From positions 1-53,226 of the forward strand of contig NZ_MLYR01000084.1 of assembly GCF_001866655.1 (NCBI RefSeq): 53,226 nt of DNA, in the 5' to 3' direction. Made by a program: the position numbers and the translations under genes. Positions 31,882 through 38,929 of the stretch are shown piece by piece. How positions within the stretch are numbered: the first letter of the stretch is position 1; every line of letters begins with the position of its first letter. The notes under the pieces were generated by a model. It was not told the DNA's origin, made no database searches, and saw only the letters and a list, made by a program, of their open reading frames with translations. The DNA is from Bacillus sp. MUM 116. Lineage in GTDB: Bacteria > Bacillota > Bacilli > Bacillales > Cytobacillaceae.

Positions 31882-32847
31882 TTAAGACCAGAATTTCCAC
31901 CATTTCTTCTCTTTTGTGGCGGCAACATCTCGAAAGCTGTTTAACATGTTTTGAAAGGCTGCCTCTCTCTTGATAATTTCACGGGACAATTGTTCTCGTT
32001 CTTCTAAGTGGATCTCCCGCTCCTTCGAAATTTCCGCCGCTAAATTGGTGATTTCCTCATTCGTCACATCCATATAATGAGAAAGTCCTTCTGTTGTTTC
32101 AGCAACTTGCTTGGAAAGGTTGTAAATCTCTTCAGAGGTTTCAATCGATACGTTGGCAATGCTGTTAGACAGGTATTTTAATGAATCTGTTGTCACTTCA
32201 GCGCTTTTATCGATAGCGGCGGATAGTTCTTTTATTTCTTCCTTTGTGTTTTCTGATGACTTATAAACGGCATCAGAAAGGGATTTTACAGTTATATAAC
32301 TTCCTTTTTGAATCTCCTTCTTTACTTCATCCAGCACTTCCTTACGAACGACACTGCGAATTTCATTCTTTACCTCACTTAAAAAGGTTTGCTTGTAGGT
32401 ATCCATCGCCTCAAAAAATAAATCGGCATTATTCATATGGTCATGTGTCGCTATTGCAGTCTCAGGCTCAGGATTCGAAACAAGTTCTAATGAGATTTCC
32501 TGCATTTCAACGTTTGCATTTTCATTACGATTCTCTTCCGGTTCATGAGCAGCATATAAAGGTTCACTATCGTTTGAAGCAATCTCCTCTCCAGGTTCAG
32601 GTGTTGTTTCAGTCAAGGGCTCATACTTCATTTTCAGCCATTCCCGTATCGATTCTTTACTTTCTTTATCCGAAAACTTTCGCTTAAGCTCTAGCAAAAG
32701 TTTAATTTCGGTCTCAGTATAGATTCTTGCCCCTTGTTTCGTTCGGGGAATTTCTAACAGACTATCATATTCTTTTTCCCATTGGCGGATAATTCTTGGT
32801 GGTATATTAATTTTTTTAGCAGCTTCTTTCATTGTGTAAGCTTTCAT
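31882..32847 (-). CDS. RacA-like MerR/coiled-coil protein with aromatic tail
   Basis: A 321-aa protein with an N-terminal MerR-type helix-turn-helix (about 1-65; MKEAAKKINIPPRIIRQWEKEYD), an acidic low-complexity linker (about 75-135), and a long helical coiled-coil region (about 140-310) with heptad-like stretches. It ends in a basic-aromatic tip KEKKWWKFWS. That tip resembles membrane-binding amphipathic tails. The layout (DNA-binding head, coiled coil, surface-active tail) parallels RacA, encoded 45 nt downstream on the same strand. Comparable MerR/DUF3967-like proteins occur in Bacillus. A role in tethering DNA to the membrane is inferred from architecture only. Confidence 0.75.
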   Translation of the reverse strand: MKAYTMKEAAKKINIPPRIIRQWEKEYDSLLEIPRTKQGARIYTETEIKLLLELKRKFSDKESKESIREWLKMKYEPLTETTPEPGEEIASNDSEPLYAAHEPEENRNENANVEMQEISLELVSNPEPETAIATHDHMNNADLFFEAMDTYKQTFLSEVKNEIRSVVRKEVLDEVKKEIQKGSYITVKSLSDAVYKSSENTKEEIKELSAAIDKSAEVTTDSLKYLSNSIANVSIETSEEIYNLSKQVAETTEGLSHYMDVTNEEITNLAAEISKEREIHLEEREQLSREIIKREAAFQNMLNSFRDVAATKEKKWWKFWS

Positions 32848-33024
32848 AAAAAATTCATTCCTTCCTCTATTTATCTACGAATAAATCTCTTATTCTTATA
32901 ATTCACCAAGAAGTACCTGCTTTTCCTGCTAGTTGACAAAACCTATCAAAACAAGACGGAAATTTTAAAAACCCTACAGGTTTCTGCAAAAAGAGCGTAA
33001 AAATCGAAATTTGACAAAAAAGGA

Positions 33025-33053
33025 TTGAGAAAATGCAGAAAAAGGAATAAAAT
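33025..33053 (+). promoter_or_regulatory. Candidate sigma-A promoter of the EamA gene
   Basis: TTGAGA (33025-33030), a 17-nt spacer, then TAAAAT (33048-33053), 37 nt before the ATG at 33090. Confidence 0.5.
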
Positions 33054-33089
33054 TTTAAGAGAATTTGAACGAGAGAAGGAAGGATCATC

Positions 33090-33926
33090 ATGTGGATTGC
33101 AGCTGCATTTATAACCATGATCAGCTTTGGTACGAATAACACAATCTTTAAATGGAGTACAGGGAACGGTCTATCAAAAATTCATATCCAATTTTTCTTT
33201 TATTTTGTCGCATTTATTGTGTCGTTTGGATATGGAATGATAAATGGCATTCTGCATTTTAATTATTTTACGGTTTTGCTTGGTTCATTAATTGGTATTT
33301 TAAATGCTAATGGCAATATTCAAATGTCGAAAGCCTTTGAAAAGGGACCTGCTAGTTTGACTTCTCCTTTAATCGGTACAAATGCGCTATTTCCAATATT
33401 AAGCGCCGGACTTATTTTTCACGAGAAAATCAGCCTCCTGCAATGGCTGGGTATTGTATTTATGCTGGGATCAGCGATGCTCATTCAATATTCGCCAACT
33501 TCCAAACGGAATACAAGTTATCTGCCTTGGATTCTCAGAGTTATCCTAGCCATATTATCTTTCGGAGTTTTAGGAATTTTGATGAAAACCTCTACCTACC
33601 TACACATTAATTCTGTAAATATTCTAATCTCTATGTATGGGGGAGGCTGTTTTTATATGGCGATTTGCAGCTTAATGCAAAAGGAAAAATGGCGCAGGCC
33701 TGAGGCGGGTGTCGGTACATTAGTAGGTTTAATTAGTGTGCTTGGTTATGCAGCGTATTTCTTTGCTTTACAGTTTGGAGCAGCCAGCATTGTTTTTCCA
33801 ATTGTCAGTTTAAATTGTTTAATCGTTGTTTTTGCGGGCTGCTGGCTTTATAAAGAAAAATTAAAATTGTATCAAATCATTGGTGTGTTCTCAGCAGTAC
33901 TGGGAATCCTTTTGACCAAAATCTAA
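33090..33926 (+). CDS. EamA-family (DMT) transporter
   Basis: Drug/metabolite transporter superfamily permease with ten predicted TM helices in two repeated EamA halves (about 1-137 and 145-278). Each half ends with the usual conserved segment; the first reads FHEKISLLQWLGIVFMLGSAMLI, the second YKEKLKLYQIIGVFSAVLGILL. The very short N-terminus enters the first helix at once. AGAAGGAAGG precedes the ATG. Substrate cannot be predicted; members export amino acids, sugars or metabolites. Monocistronic with a terminator. Confidence 0.87.
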   Translation: MWIAAAFITMISFGTNNTIFKWSTGNGLSKIHIQFFFYFVAFIVSFGYGMINGILHFNYFTVLLGSLIGILNANGNIQMSKAFEKGPASLTSPLIGTNALFPILSAGLIFHEKISLLQWLGIVFMLGSAMLIQYSPTSKRNTSYLPWILRVILAILSFGVLGILMKTSTYLHINSVNILISMYGGGCFYMAICSLMQKEKWRRPEAGVGTLVGLISVLGYAAYFFALQFGAASIVFPIVSLNCLIVVFAGCWLYKEKLKLYQIIGVFSAVLGILLTKI

Positions 33927-33929
33927 TAT

Positions 33930-33963
33930 AAAAGCAGTGGACCTTTAAATCCACTGCTTTTTA
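33930..33963. terminator. Bidirectional terminator between EamA and HAD genes
   Basis: AAAAGCAGTGGA pairs with TCCACTGCTTTT around an 8-nt loop, between convergent genes. Confidence 0.85.
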
Positions 33964-33974
33964 TGATTGAAAAA

Positions 33975-34763
33975 TTAATCTACTAAACCAAGTTTTTTCA
34001 AGCCATTATAAATCCCTGAGTTTGTCACCTCAGTCGTTTTATGTTTTGCATATTGAAAAAGGTCGGGATGGCCATTTCCCATTGCAAAACCCTCGCCGAC
34101 ACTCATCAGCATTTCCTTATCATTCATACCATCACCAAAAGCAATCGAGCTCTCTTTTTCAATTCCAAGATGTTTTAATACCATTTGGACTCCAATCCCT
34201 TTGTTTACCTTGTCCCTGATGACATCATAACAATGCCTTAACCCTTCCAGATGAACTTGGGATAAATGAATTCCGTCATCATTATTATATAGCTCAACAT
34301 CGCATTCCTGTAAATTCATCAGTGTGATTCCTAAAATCTGATTGACCAATGAGGGGGTGTATCTGCTATTTTTATGGATGTGGAATTTTTCAATAAACTG
34401 TGCGGCAAGCGGCGATTCTAAATTTGTGAAGGCGTTACTCTCGTTTGTATAAAGGACGGCTTCATGATGATTTTCTTCTGCTATTTTTAGAAATTGTCTG
34501 ACATTTCTCTCGTTCATGTACTCTTTAAAAAGATCTTCCTGATTGTAAACGGCATAGGCGCCATTATAGCCTATAAAAGAATGAATATTTAATTCCTCAG
34601 AAATCTTATCAAGCTCGTGAAGTGGTCTGCCAGTTGCTAAAAACACTTCAATTCCTTTCTCCTGGACGCTGGCAATCCCTAGTTTGGTTGATTCTTCGAT
34701 GGTGTCATCAGGTCTTAAAATAGTTCCATCAACATCAAGAAATAAAACTTTGTATTCAGGCAT
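33975..34763 (-). CDS. Cof-type HAD-IIB phosphatase
   Basis: Haloacid dehalogenase-superfamily phosphatase with the Cof/YcsE-type cap. Motif I FLDVDGTIL (about 7-15) holds the nucleophile Asp, motif II is ATGRP, the motif III Lys lies near VNKGIGVQMVLKHLGI, and motif IV is FGDGMNDKEML (about 207-217). Length 262 aa is typical. These enzymes dephosphorylate sugar phosphates, FMN or pyridoxal phosphate. The specific substrate is unknown. It is a single minus-strand gene with a GGAG ribosome site. Confidence 0.88.
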   Translation of the reverse strand: MPEYKVLFLDVDGTILRPDDTIEESTKLGIASVQEKGIEVFLATGRPLHELDKISEELNIHSFIGYNGAYAVYNQEDLFKEYMNERNVRQFLKIAEENHHEAVLYTNESNAFTNLESPLAAQFIEKFHIHKNSRYTPSLVNQILGITLMNLQECDVELYNNDDGIHLSQVHLEGLRHCYDVIRDKVNKGIGVQMVLKHLGIEKESSIAFGDGMNDKEMLMSVGEGFAMGNGHPDLFQYAKHKTTEVTNSGIYNGLKKLGLVD

Positions 34764-34871
34764 GATTGGTACTCCTTTATTGTAAATATGTATTAGTCTA
34801 CCACTTTCATACAGATGAAGTCACATAAGTCGAAAAATCATAAAAATTGGGCTGGAATTGGAAAAAAAACA

Positions 34872-34900
34872 TTGACAAACCGACGGTCGGTTTATAAAAT
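34872..34900 (+). promoter_or_regulatory. Sigma-A promoter with TetR operator in the spacer
   Basis: TTGACA (34872-34877), a 17-nt spacer and TAAAAT (34895-34900). The spacer is almost entirely occupied by the palindrome AAACCGAC-G-GTCGGTTT (34877-34893), so a bound dimer would block RNA polymerase. It drives the membrane-protein/TetR operon, and a related site lies at 36199-36215. Confidence 0.85.
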
Positions 34901-34933
34901 AATCCTATAAATTGGAAAAAGGAGGAAGCGATT

Positions 34934-35575
34934 ATGAAGGTTTCATCCAAAAGGAAATTAATATTAAACATTGCTTTAAGTATTGTTGTAAATGGGGCCA
35001 TTCCAGTATTGGTTTACAATCTGCTATTAGACCACTTTTCAAGCTTTATTTCATTGCTCATAGCAACCTTGATTCCATTAGGGGATAATTTATATCATCT
35101 TATAAAGTTTCGTAAAGCAGATGCCTTCGGATTATTTATGCTCATTGGTTTTTTGCTAAGTCTGGCAGCATTTGTCTTAGGCGGGAATGAGCGGCTTATT
35201 TTATTAAGAGAGTCAGTGGTCACTGGATTATTAGGGCTTATATTTATTGGGTCATTGTTTTTTGGAAAACCATTAATCTATCATTTTGCGATTCGTTTTA
35301 GTGCTGGTGACGAGTCAGAAAAAAAGGGACAGTTTATTAAAAACTGGAAAGTTCCCTATTTTCGCTTTGTCCTTCGACTCATGACTGCCATATGGGGCAT
35401 AGCGTTACTTGGGGATGCGGTGCTTAGGGTCATTCTCGTATATGAACTTTCGATTTCAACGTTTTTAGCTGTATCACAAATGATCTTTTATGGTGTCATT
35501 GGGGCAGCGATTCTTTTTACCATAATCTATCGCAGGTATGCAAAAAAACGATTAGACTTAATTATTCAACTTTAA
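34934..35575 (+). CDS. VC0807-family integral membrane protein
   Basis: Membrane protein of about 213 aa with six or so hydrophobic helices, resembling the VC0807/intracellular-septation-A-like group. Landmarks are NIALSIVVNGAIPVLVYNLL at the start, then ATLIPLGDNLYHLIKFRKADAFG and a later WGIALLGDAVLRVILVYEL. Function is unknown. GGAGG precedes the ATG. It is the first gene of an operon with a TetR regulator 21 nt downstream and sits behind a promoter with a perfect-arm operator. That layout usually means the regulator controls its own operon in response to a small hydrophobic molecule. Confidence 0.78.
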   Translation: MKVSSKRKLILNIALSIVVNGAIPVLVYNLLLDHFSSFISLLIATLIPLGDNLYHLIKFRKADAFGLFMLIGFLLSLAAFVLGGNERLILLRESVVTGLLGLIFIGSLFFGKPLIYHFAIRFSAGDESEKKGQFIKNWKVPYFRFVLRLMTAIWGIALLGDAVLRVILVYELSISTFLAVSQMIFYGVIGAAILFTIIYRRYAKKRLDLIIQL

Positions 35576-35596
35576 ACAGGCAGGGAAGGTAGTAAA

Positions 35597-36193
35597 ATGG
35601 CCAATTCAACAATTTATGATAATCCGAGCTTTCAACATATCCTAATCACTACAGAAGCAATTATTTTGGAAAAAGGCTGTCGAAATACTACGTTAAAAGA
35701 CATCATTGAAAAATCTGGACTTTCAAAAGGGGCTATCTATCATTATGTGGACAGCAAAGATGAATTATTTGGTTTAATCCTGAAATCCAAAATAACCGAA
35801 ATGAATGAGAAATTTCATAAGACAATTACACACTCGCTTGAGGAGATTTCTCCTGACAGCCGTTTTGGGGTAGTTAGCCAATTTTTTCACTCACGACAAA
35901 ATACAAAAGATATTGGAAATTTAATTTTTATTTATCTGTTAAGTCAGGATAATGAAAAGGTAAAACAGATTCTTCATGATGTTTTTAAATATAGTAAAGA
36001 GACGGGGACTCAATGGATTAAAATGGGTCAGGAAAATGGAGTGATCCCATCCAATATTGATGCGGCGAAAATGGCATCATTATTGATGACTTTTTCATAT
36101 GGGTTACGGGTGACGCAAATTTTAACAACATCTGAAGAGGATAAAGTTGAATTAAGCGATATTTTTCAGCTCATTATGAAAACATTGTCCTAA
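35597..36193 (+). CDS. TetR/AcrR-family repressor
   Basis: Repressor with an N-terminal TetR helix-turn-helix (about 12-58; ITTEAIILEKGCRNTTLKDIIEKSGLSKGAIYHYV) and an all-helical ligand/dimer domain. At 198 aa it has standard length. GGAAGG lies before the ATG. It follows the VC0807-type gene and probably represses the operon through the palindrome at 34877-34893. A second, weaker copy of that palindrome (36199-36215) lies right after its stop, in front of a GNAT gene. The ligand is unknown. Confidence 0.88.
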   Translation: MANSTIYDNPSFQHILITTEAIILEKGCRNTTLKDIIEKSGLSKGAIYHYVDSKDELFGLILKSKITEMNEKFHKTITHSLEEISPDSRFGVVSQFFHSRQNTKDIGNLIFIYLLSQDNEKVKQILHDVFKYSKETGTQWIKMGQENGVIPSNIDAAKMASLLMTFSYGLRVTQILTTSEEDKVELSDIFQLIMKTLS

Positions 36194-36198
36194 AGTAT

Positions 36199-36215
36199 AT
36201 ACCAACAGTCGGTTT
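36199..36215 (+). promoter_or_regulatory. Second TetR operator-like site
   Basis: Read on the minus strand, AAACCGACTGTTGGTAT agrees with the palindrome at 34877-34893 at 13 of 17 positions, with one half-site perfect. It lies between the TetR stop and the GNAT ribosome site. Confidence 0.5.
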
Positions 36216-36232
36216 AATAAAGGATGATAAGA

Positions 36233-36739
36233 ATGGAGATTGTTTCGATCGGCTTAGATTCTTTTAAAAAGGTACGACAATTATATTCAGAAATTACAGA
36301 AGACCTTCAAAAAAAGAAGATAAAACAATGGGATCTTTTCTACCCGAACAGATTTGTAATTAAAGAAGATATAAACAAAGGAAACCTCTTTGGAATTTAC
36401 GAAGTAAATCAATTGGCAGGGGCAGTAGCTCTTGATACCAATGCGAGTAAAGAGTATGACAAAATTCAATGGGGTGATTTTCAAGGGTCCCCACTTATTG
36501 TTCACCGATTAGCGGTTCATCCCAAGTTCCAAGGAAAGGGCTATGGTAAAACACTTCTATCCTATGCCGAAGAATTTGCAAGCAAAAATCGTCATACAAG
36601 TATTCGGCTGGATGTTTTTAGCGGGAATCCGAGTGCTGTTATGTTTTATGAAAAAGCAGGTTATGTTGAGAGGGGAGAGATTTATTTTCCTTTTCGAAAA
36701 GAACCGTATAAATGTTTTGAAAAAGAAATTGTTAGCTAA
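36233..36739 (+). CDS. GNAT-family N-acetyltransferase
   Basis: Acetyl-CoA-dependent N-acetyltransferase. The acetyl-CoA motif A is clear: VHRLAVHPKFQGKGYGKTLL (about 89-108), followed by RLDVFSGNPSAVMFYEKAGYVERG (motif B). ATG 36233 is chosen because AAAGGA sits 8 nt ahead of it; ATG 36224 is too close to that site. It follows tetR by 39 nt and may be read from the same promoter or from one overlapping the second operator. Substrate unknown. Confidence 0.85.
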   Translation: MEIVSIGLDSFKKVRQLYSEITEDLQKKKIKQWDLFYPNRFVIKEDINKGNLFGIYEVNQLAGAVALDTNASKEYDKIQWGDFQGSPLIVHRLAVHPKFQGKGYGKTLLSYAEEFASKNRHTSIRLDVFSGNPSAVMFYEKAGYVERGEIYFPFRKEPYKCFEKEIVS

Positions 36740-36759
36740 ATAATTCAATAGTTTTTTTC

Positions 36760-36834
36760 GGCGGTGTTAAACTTGTCTGTTGATTTCCACTCCAATCAAC
36801 AAGGTTAAAAAATAAACAATGTCATTTAACACAG
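36760..36834 (-). repeat. Core-deleted copy of the Bacillaceae intergenic repeat
   Basis: Read on the minus strand, this carries both outer arms of the element at 43839-44023 (TGTTAAATGACATT..., ...AAATCAACAGACAAGTTTAAC). The middle is reduced to GATTGGAGTGGAAATCAAC. The full element has TGGAGCGGAA at both inner borders, and this junction is what recombination between those two copies would leave. All of the roughly 110-bp core is missing. Confidence 0.82.
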
Positions 36835-36849
36835 TCAGGTTCATAGAAC

Positions 36850-36900
36850 TTCCTCTCTTAGGGATAATAATTATGCAGATATTAAGAGAGAAGAGAGGAA
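36850..36900 (+). promoter_or_regulatory. Leader inverted repeat covering the deacetylase ribosome site
   Basis: TTCCTCTCTT (36850-36859) is perfectly complementary to AAGAGAGGAA (36891-36900), which contains the ribosome-binding AGAGAGG of the gene starting at 36905. The overlapping CTCTCTTA (36853-36860) can instead pair with TAAGAGAG (36883-36890), leaving the site free. Whether the transcript starts far enough upstream to include the repeat is not known. Confidence 0.45.
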
Positions 36901-36904
36901 TTCT

Positions 36905-37639
36905 ATGTATAAATTATTGTTTTTTTTCCTTGTTTTATTACTTATCGTCCCTCCAACTGAAGTGTTTGCACAAAAGAAAGTACCCATCCTGGTGTATCAT
37001 TCCATTGCAAAATTTGAAGGGCACGGTCAAAAGGAGTTATATGTGACCCCTGAGAATTTTGAAAAGCAAATGGTTTACTTGCGTGACCACAGCTATACCT
37101 TATTAACTTTTGAGCAATGGCAGGAGGTTGATCGTGTAAAAAAGCCAATTTTCCTTACTTTTGATGATGGATATAAAAATAATTTGAATGCATTCAAGGT
37201 TTTTCAAAAACTTCAAACGAAACAGTTTAAACCAACCGGTACCTTTTTTATCATTACAGATTTTATTAGCCGCACGAACCGTTTATCAGAAGATGATTTA
37301 AAAGCAATCTCGAAATCCGGATTAATTTCTATCCAGTCTCATACAGTAACTCATCCTGATTTGACCATAACAGAAAATCTTGACGCAGAATTAAAAGACT
37401 CGAAAAGGGTGCTAGAAAAAATAGTCGGTAAGCCGATCATTGCAATCTCATATCCTTTTGGTAATTTTAATCAAAGGGTTGTGAATGAAACGAAAAAGTA
37501 TTATCTTTTTGGATTAACCACCACACCTGGCCCATATATTAAACAAGGGATAGAAAACGAGCACTATTTATTACCAAGGACGTACATTAAATATTCAACT
37601 ACCTTAGAAGATTTTGAAAAAATTGTAAAGGTTGATTAA
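36905..37639 (+). CDS. Secreted polysaccharide deacetylase
   Basis: NodB-homology carbohydrate deacetylase. A signal peptide (about 1-22, ending EVFAQ) sends it out of the cell. The catalytic domain begins VPILVYHSI and shows FLTFDDGYKNN (metal Asp, about 79-89), SHTVTHPDL (the two metal His, about 139-147), and SYPFGNFNQRV (about 180-190). These are the features of the IcaB/PgaB-like and polysaccharide deacetylase groups, which remove N-acetyl groups from extracellular glycans. The length of 244 aa is a bare catalytic domain. The ribosome site may be masked by an upstream inverted repeat. A terminator follows. Confidence 0.88.
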   Translation: MYKLLFFFLVLLLIVPPTEVFAQKKVPILVYHSIAKFEGHGQKELYVTPENFEKQMVYLRDHSYTLLTFEQWQEVDRVKKPIFLTFDDGYKNNLNAFKVFQKLQTKQFKPTGTFFIITDFISRTNRLSEDDLKAISKSGLISIQSHTVTHPDLTITENLDAELKDSKRVLEKIVGKPIIAISYPFGNFNQRVVNETKKYYLFGLTTTPGPYIKQGIENEHYLLPRTYIKYSTTLEDFEKIVKVD

Positions 37640-37668
37640 GCGGTTACGGAAAACGTAATCGCTTTTTT
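37638..37668 (+). terminator. Rho-independent terminator after the deacetylase gene
   Basis: AGCGGTTACG pairs with CGTAATCGCT around a 5-nt loop, followed by a T run. Confidence 0.8.
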
Positions 37669-37681
37669 AATAGGAGGGGGA

Positions 37682-37779
37682 TATACGACAATTGGACAGT
37701 GGTAAACGATAATGGAATTGAGATTTACGACATTAGGAGAAGGCTAACCGACAATTGAGTGAGGGAACATCCAATTGTC
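37682..37779. repeat. Degenerate 21-bp tandem repeat with inverted tail
   Basis: Four consecutive 21-nt units (37682-37702, 37703-37723, 37724-37744, 37745-37765) share a pattern close to TAWACGACAATTGGA-TGAGG. A tail, TCCAATTGTC (37770-37779), is the exact reverse complement of GACAATTGGA in unit 1. No reading frame runs through it. Confidence 0.55.
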
Positions 37780-37808
37780 AGCTCCTCAACTATTTTTACT
37801 TTAGTTAA

Positions 37809-37934
37809 TCAATGCCTGTAAATGGTGCCGGGATCCTTGTTGTTTGCCAGTATGGTTGTTACTCTTGAAATAATGCCTACTTGATCCTTTCCGATTACAC
37901 TTACAACTGCTCGTCTTCGTTCCATCTCTTCCAT
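37809..37934 (-). pseudogene. Truncated ACT-domain protein (UPF0237-like)
   Basis: A 41-codon minus-strand frame reads MEEMERRRAVVSVIGKDQVG then IISRVTTILANNKDPGTIYRH and stop. The first 35 residues match the start of the roughly 90-aa ACT-domain proteins of the UPF0237 group, which normally continue NNVNILDISQTI. The last two-thirds of the domain are absent, so the product is probably inactive. It lies directly downstream of a glycine riboswitch and terminator, which presumably once controlled it. Confidence 0.68.
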
Positions 37935-37949
37935 CTCTATGAATAAAAT

Positions 37950-37975
37950 TAAAAAAGATTGGAATATTCCAATCT
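37950..37975 (-). terminator. Terminator of the glycine riboswitch (minus strand)
   Basis: AGATTGGAATATTCCAATCT is a perfect palindrome followed on the minus strand by a T run. It lies between the aptamer and the truncated ACT gene. Confidence 0.85.
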
Positions 37976-38007
37976 CACGGGTAAGAAGAGTGTGTAGTTT
38001 TTATGTA

Positions 38008-38095
38008 CAACGTTCTCTTCTGTCCTTTTGCCTGAGATTGTGAATCCTTCGGCGCCGCGAATAAGCGGTCTCTCTAGAAGCTGCTCCGGTTATAG
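38008..38095 (-). promoter_or_regulatory. Glycine riboswitch aptamer
   Basis: On the minus strand the core reads CCGGAGCAGCTTCTAGAGAG, then GCGGCGCCGAAGGATTCACA and ATCTCAGGCAAAAGGACAGA. GGCGCCGAAGG and CTCAGGCAAAAGGAC are the diagnostic glycine (gcvT) aptamer blocks. Only one aptamer is visible, whereas tandem pairs are common. The terminator at 37950-37975 forms the expression platform. The gene behind it is truncated. Confidence 0.88.
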
Positions 38096-38461
38096 TTTGA
38101 CCCACAACCATCATCGCCTGCTTTATTGAATTAAACAAATCTAAACCAGGAAAAAGATTTCAGTCAATAAAAAAATTTCCCACTTAAAAGTAGAAAATTG
38201 GCGTGGCCGTTGTTCGAGCTTAGCATCATAGCCAAAAACTCATTCCATCATGTGAACTCTCAACCAGAGTATTTTAAGCCCGGACAACTGTGACCTACAA
38301 TACACATCATAAACCGCAATGATTAAAAACAGATGAAAAAAATGTTAACAATTTCGTAAGTTTATGATGATTTAAAAATAATTTTTTTGTAAACGAACGG
38401 AAATTATTATGTAAACAAACAAAGCTATACTTAAATAAAATGCTAAAAGGCGGGGTTTTTT
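38096..38461. other. Intergenic stretch with no recognised element
   Basis: This 366-nt stretch lies between the glycine riboswitch and the next plus-strand gene. It is AT-rich, has stops in all frames, and contains two GTAAAC motifs (about 38389 and 38411) near the probable promoter of the next gene. I see no gene, known RNA or repeat in it. Confidence 0.5.
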
Positions 38462-38809
38462 ATGGAAGAGACAATGGTAAAATCCTATTTGCAAAAATCA
38501 TTAGATGAGTGGAAGGATGATATATCTAATTTCCTTGGTGAAATCGATAAAGAATATGAAGAGGTTGCACAGGAGTTAAAGGTTTATTCGTATAAATATA
38601 ACATTACCAAACAAGTCATTCAATCCACTGTAAACGAAGAAATTATTGAAAATATCCGGCAAATGTACCATAAGCCATTTGAAGAAAGTTATAATCAATT
38701 AAAAGAATACATACGTGACCTCGAAGAAAAACGCAGAGTTTTTCAAATGTTTATCCAAAAAATTGACGAAGTCACCCGGAAAGAAACTGCTAAATTAAAT
38801 GTTTCATAA
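38462..38809 (+). CDS. Helical coiled-coil protein of unknown function
   Basis: A 115-aa protein I do not recognise. It has no signal peptide or TM segment, is rich in Glu and Lys, and appears almost fully alpha-helical, with heptad-like stretches in about 10-45 and 75-110. An AAAGGCGGGG ribosome site precedes the ATG and a clear terminator follows, so it is very likely a real single-gene unit. Confidence 0.7.
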   Translation: MEETMVKSYLQKSLDEWKDDISNFLGEIDKEYEEVAQELKVYSYKYNITKQVIQSTVNEEIIENIRQMYHKPFEESYNQLKEYIRDLEEKRRVFQMFIQKIDEVTRKETAKLNVS

Positions 38810-38819
38810 ATATATCGTT

Positions 38820-38853
38820 AAAGCAGCTTGGTCAGAATAAAGCTGCTTTTTTT
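38820..38853 (+). terminator. Rho-independent terminator
   Basis: AAAGCAGCTT pairs with AAGCTGCTTT around a 10-nt loop, followed by Ts. Confidence 0.82.
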
Positions 38854-38929
38854 CATGCCAAAGAAACGGGAACCCGCTTTAATTCACCTTGCATATATTG
38901 ATTAACAGGATAGAGGAGAGGTGAAGTAG

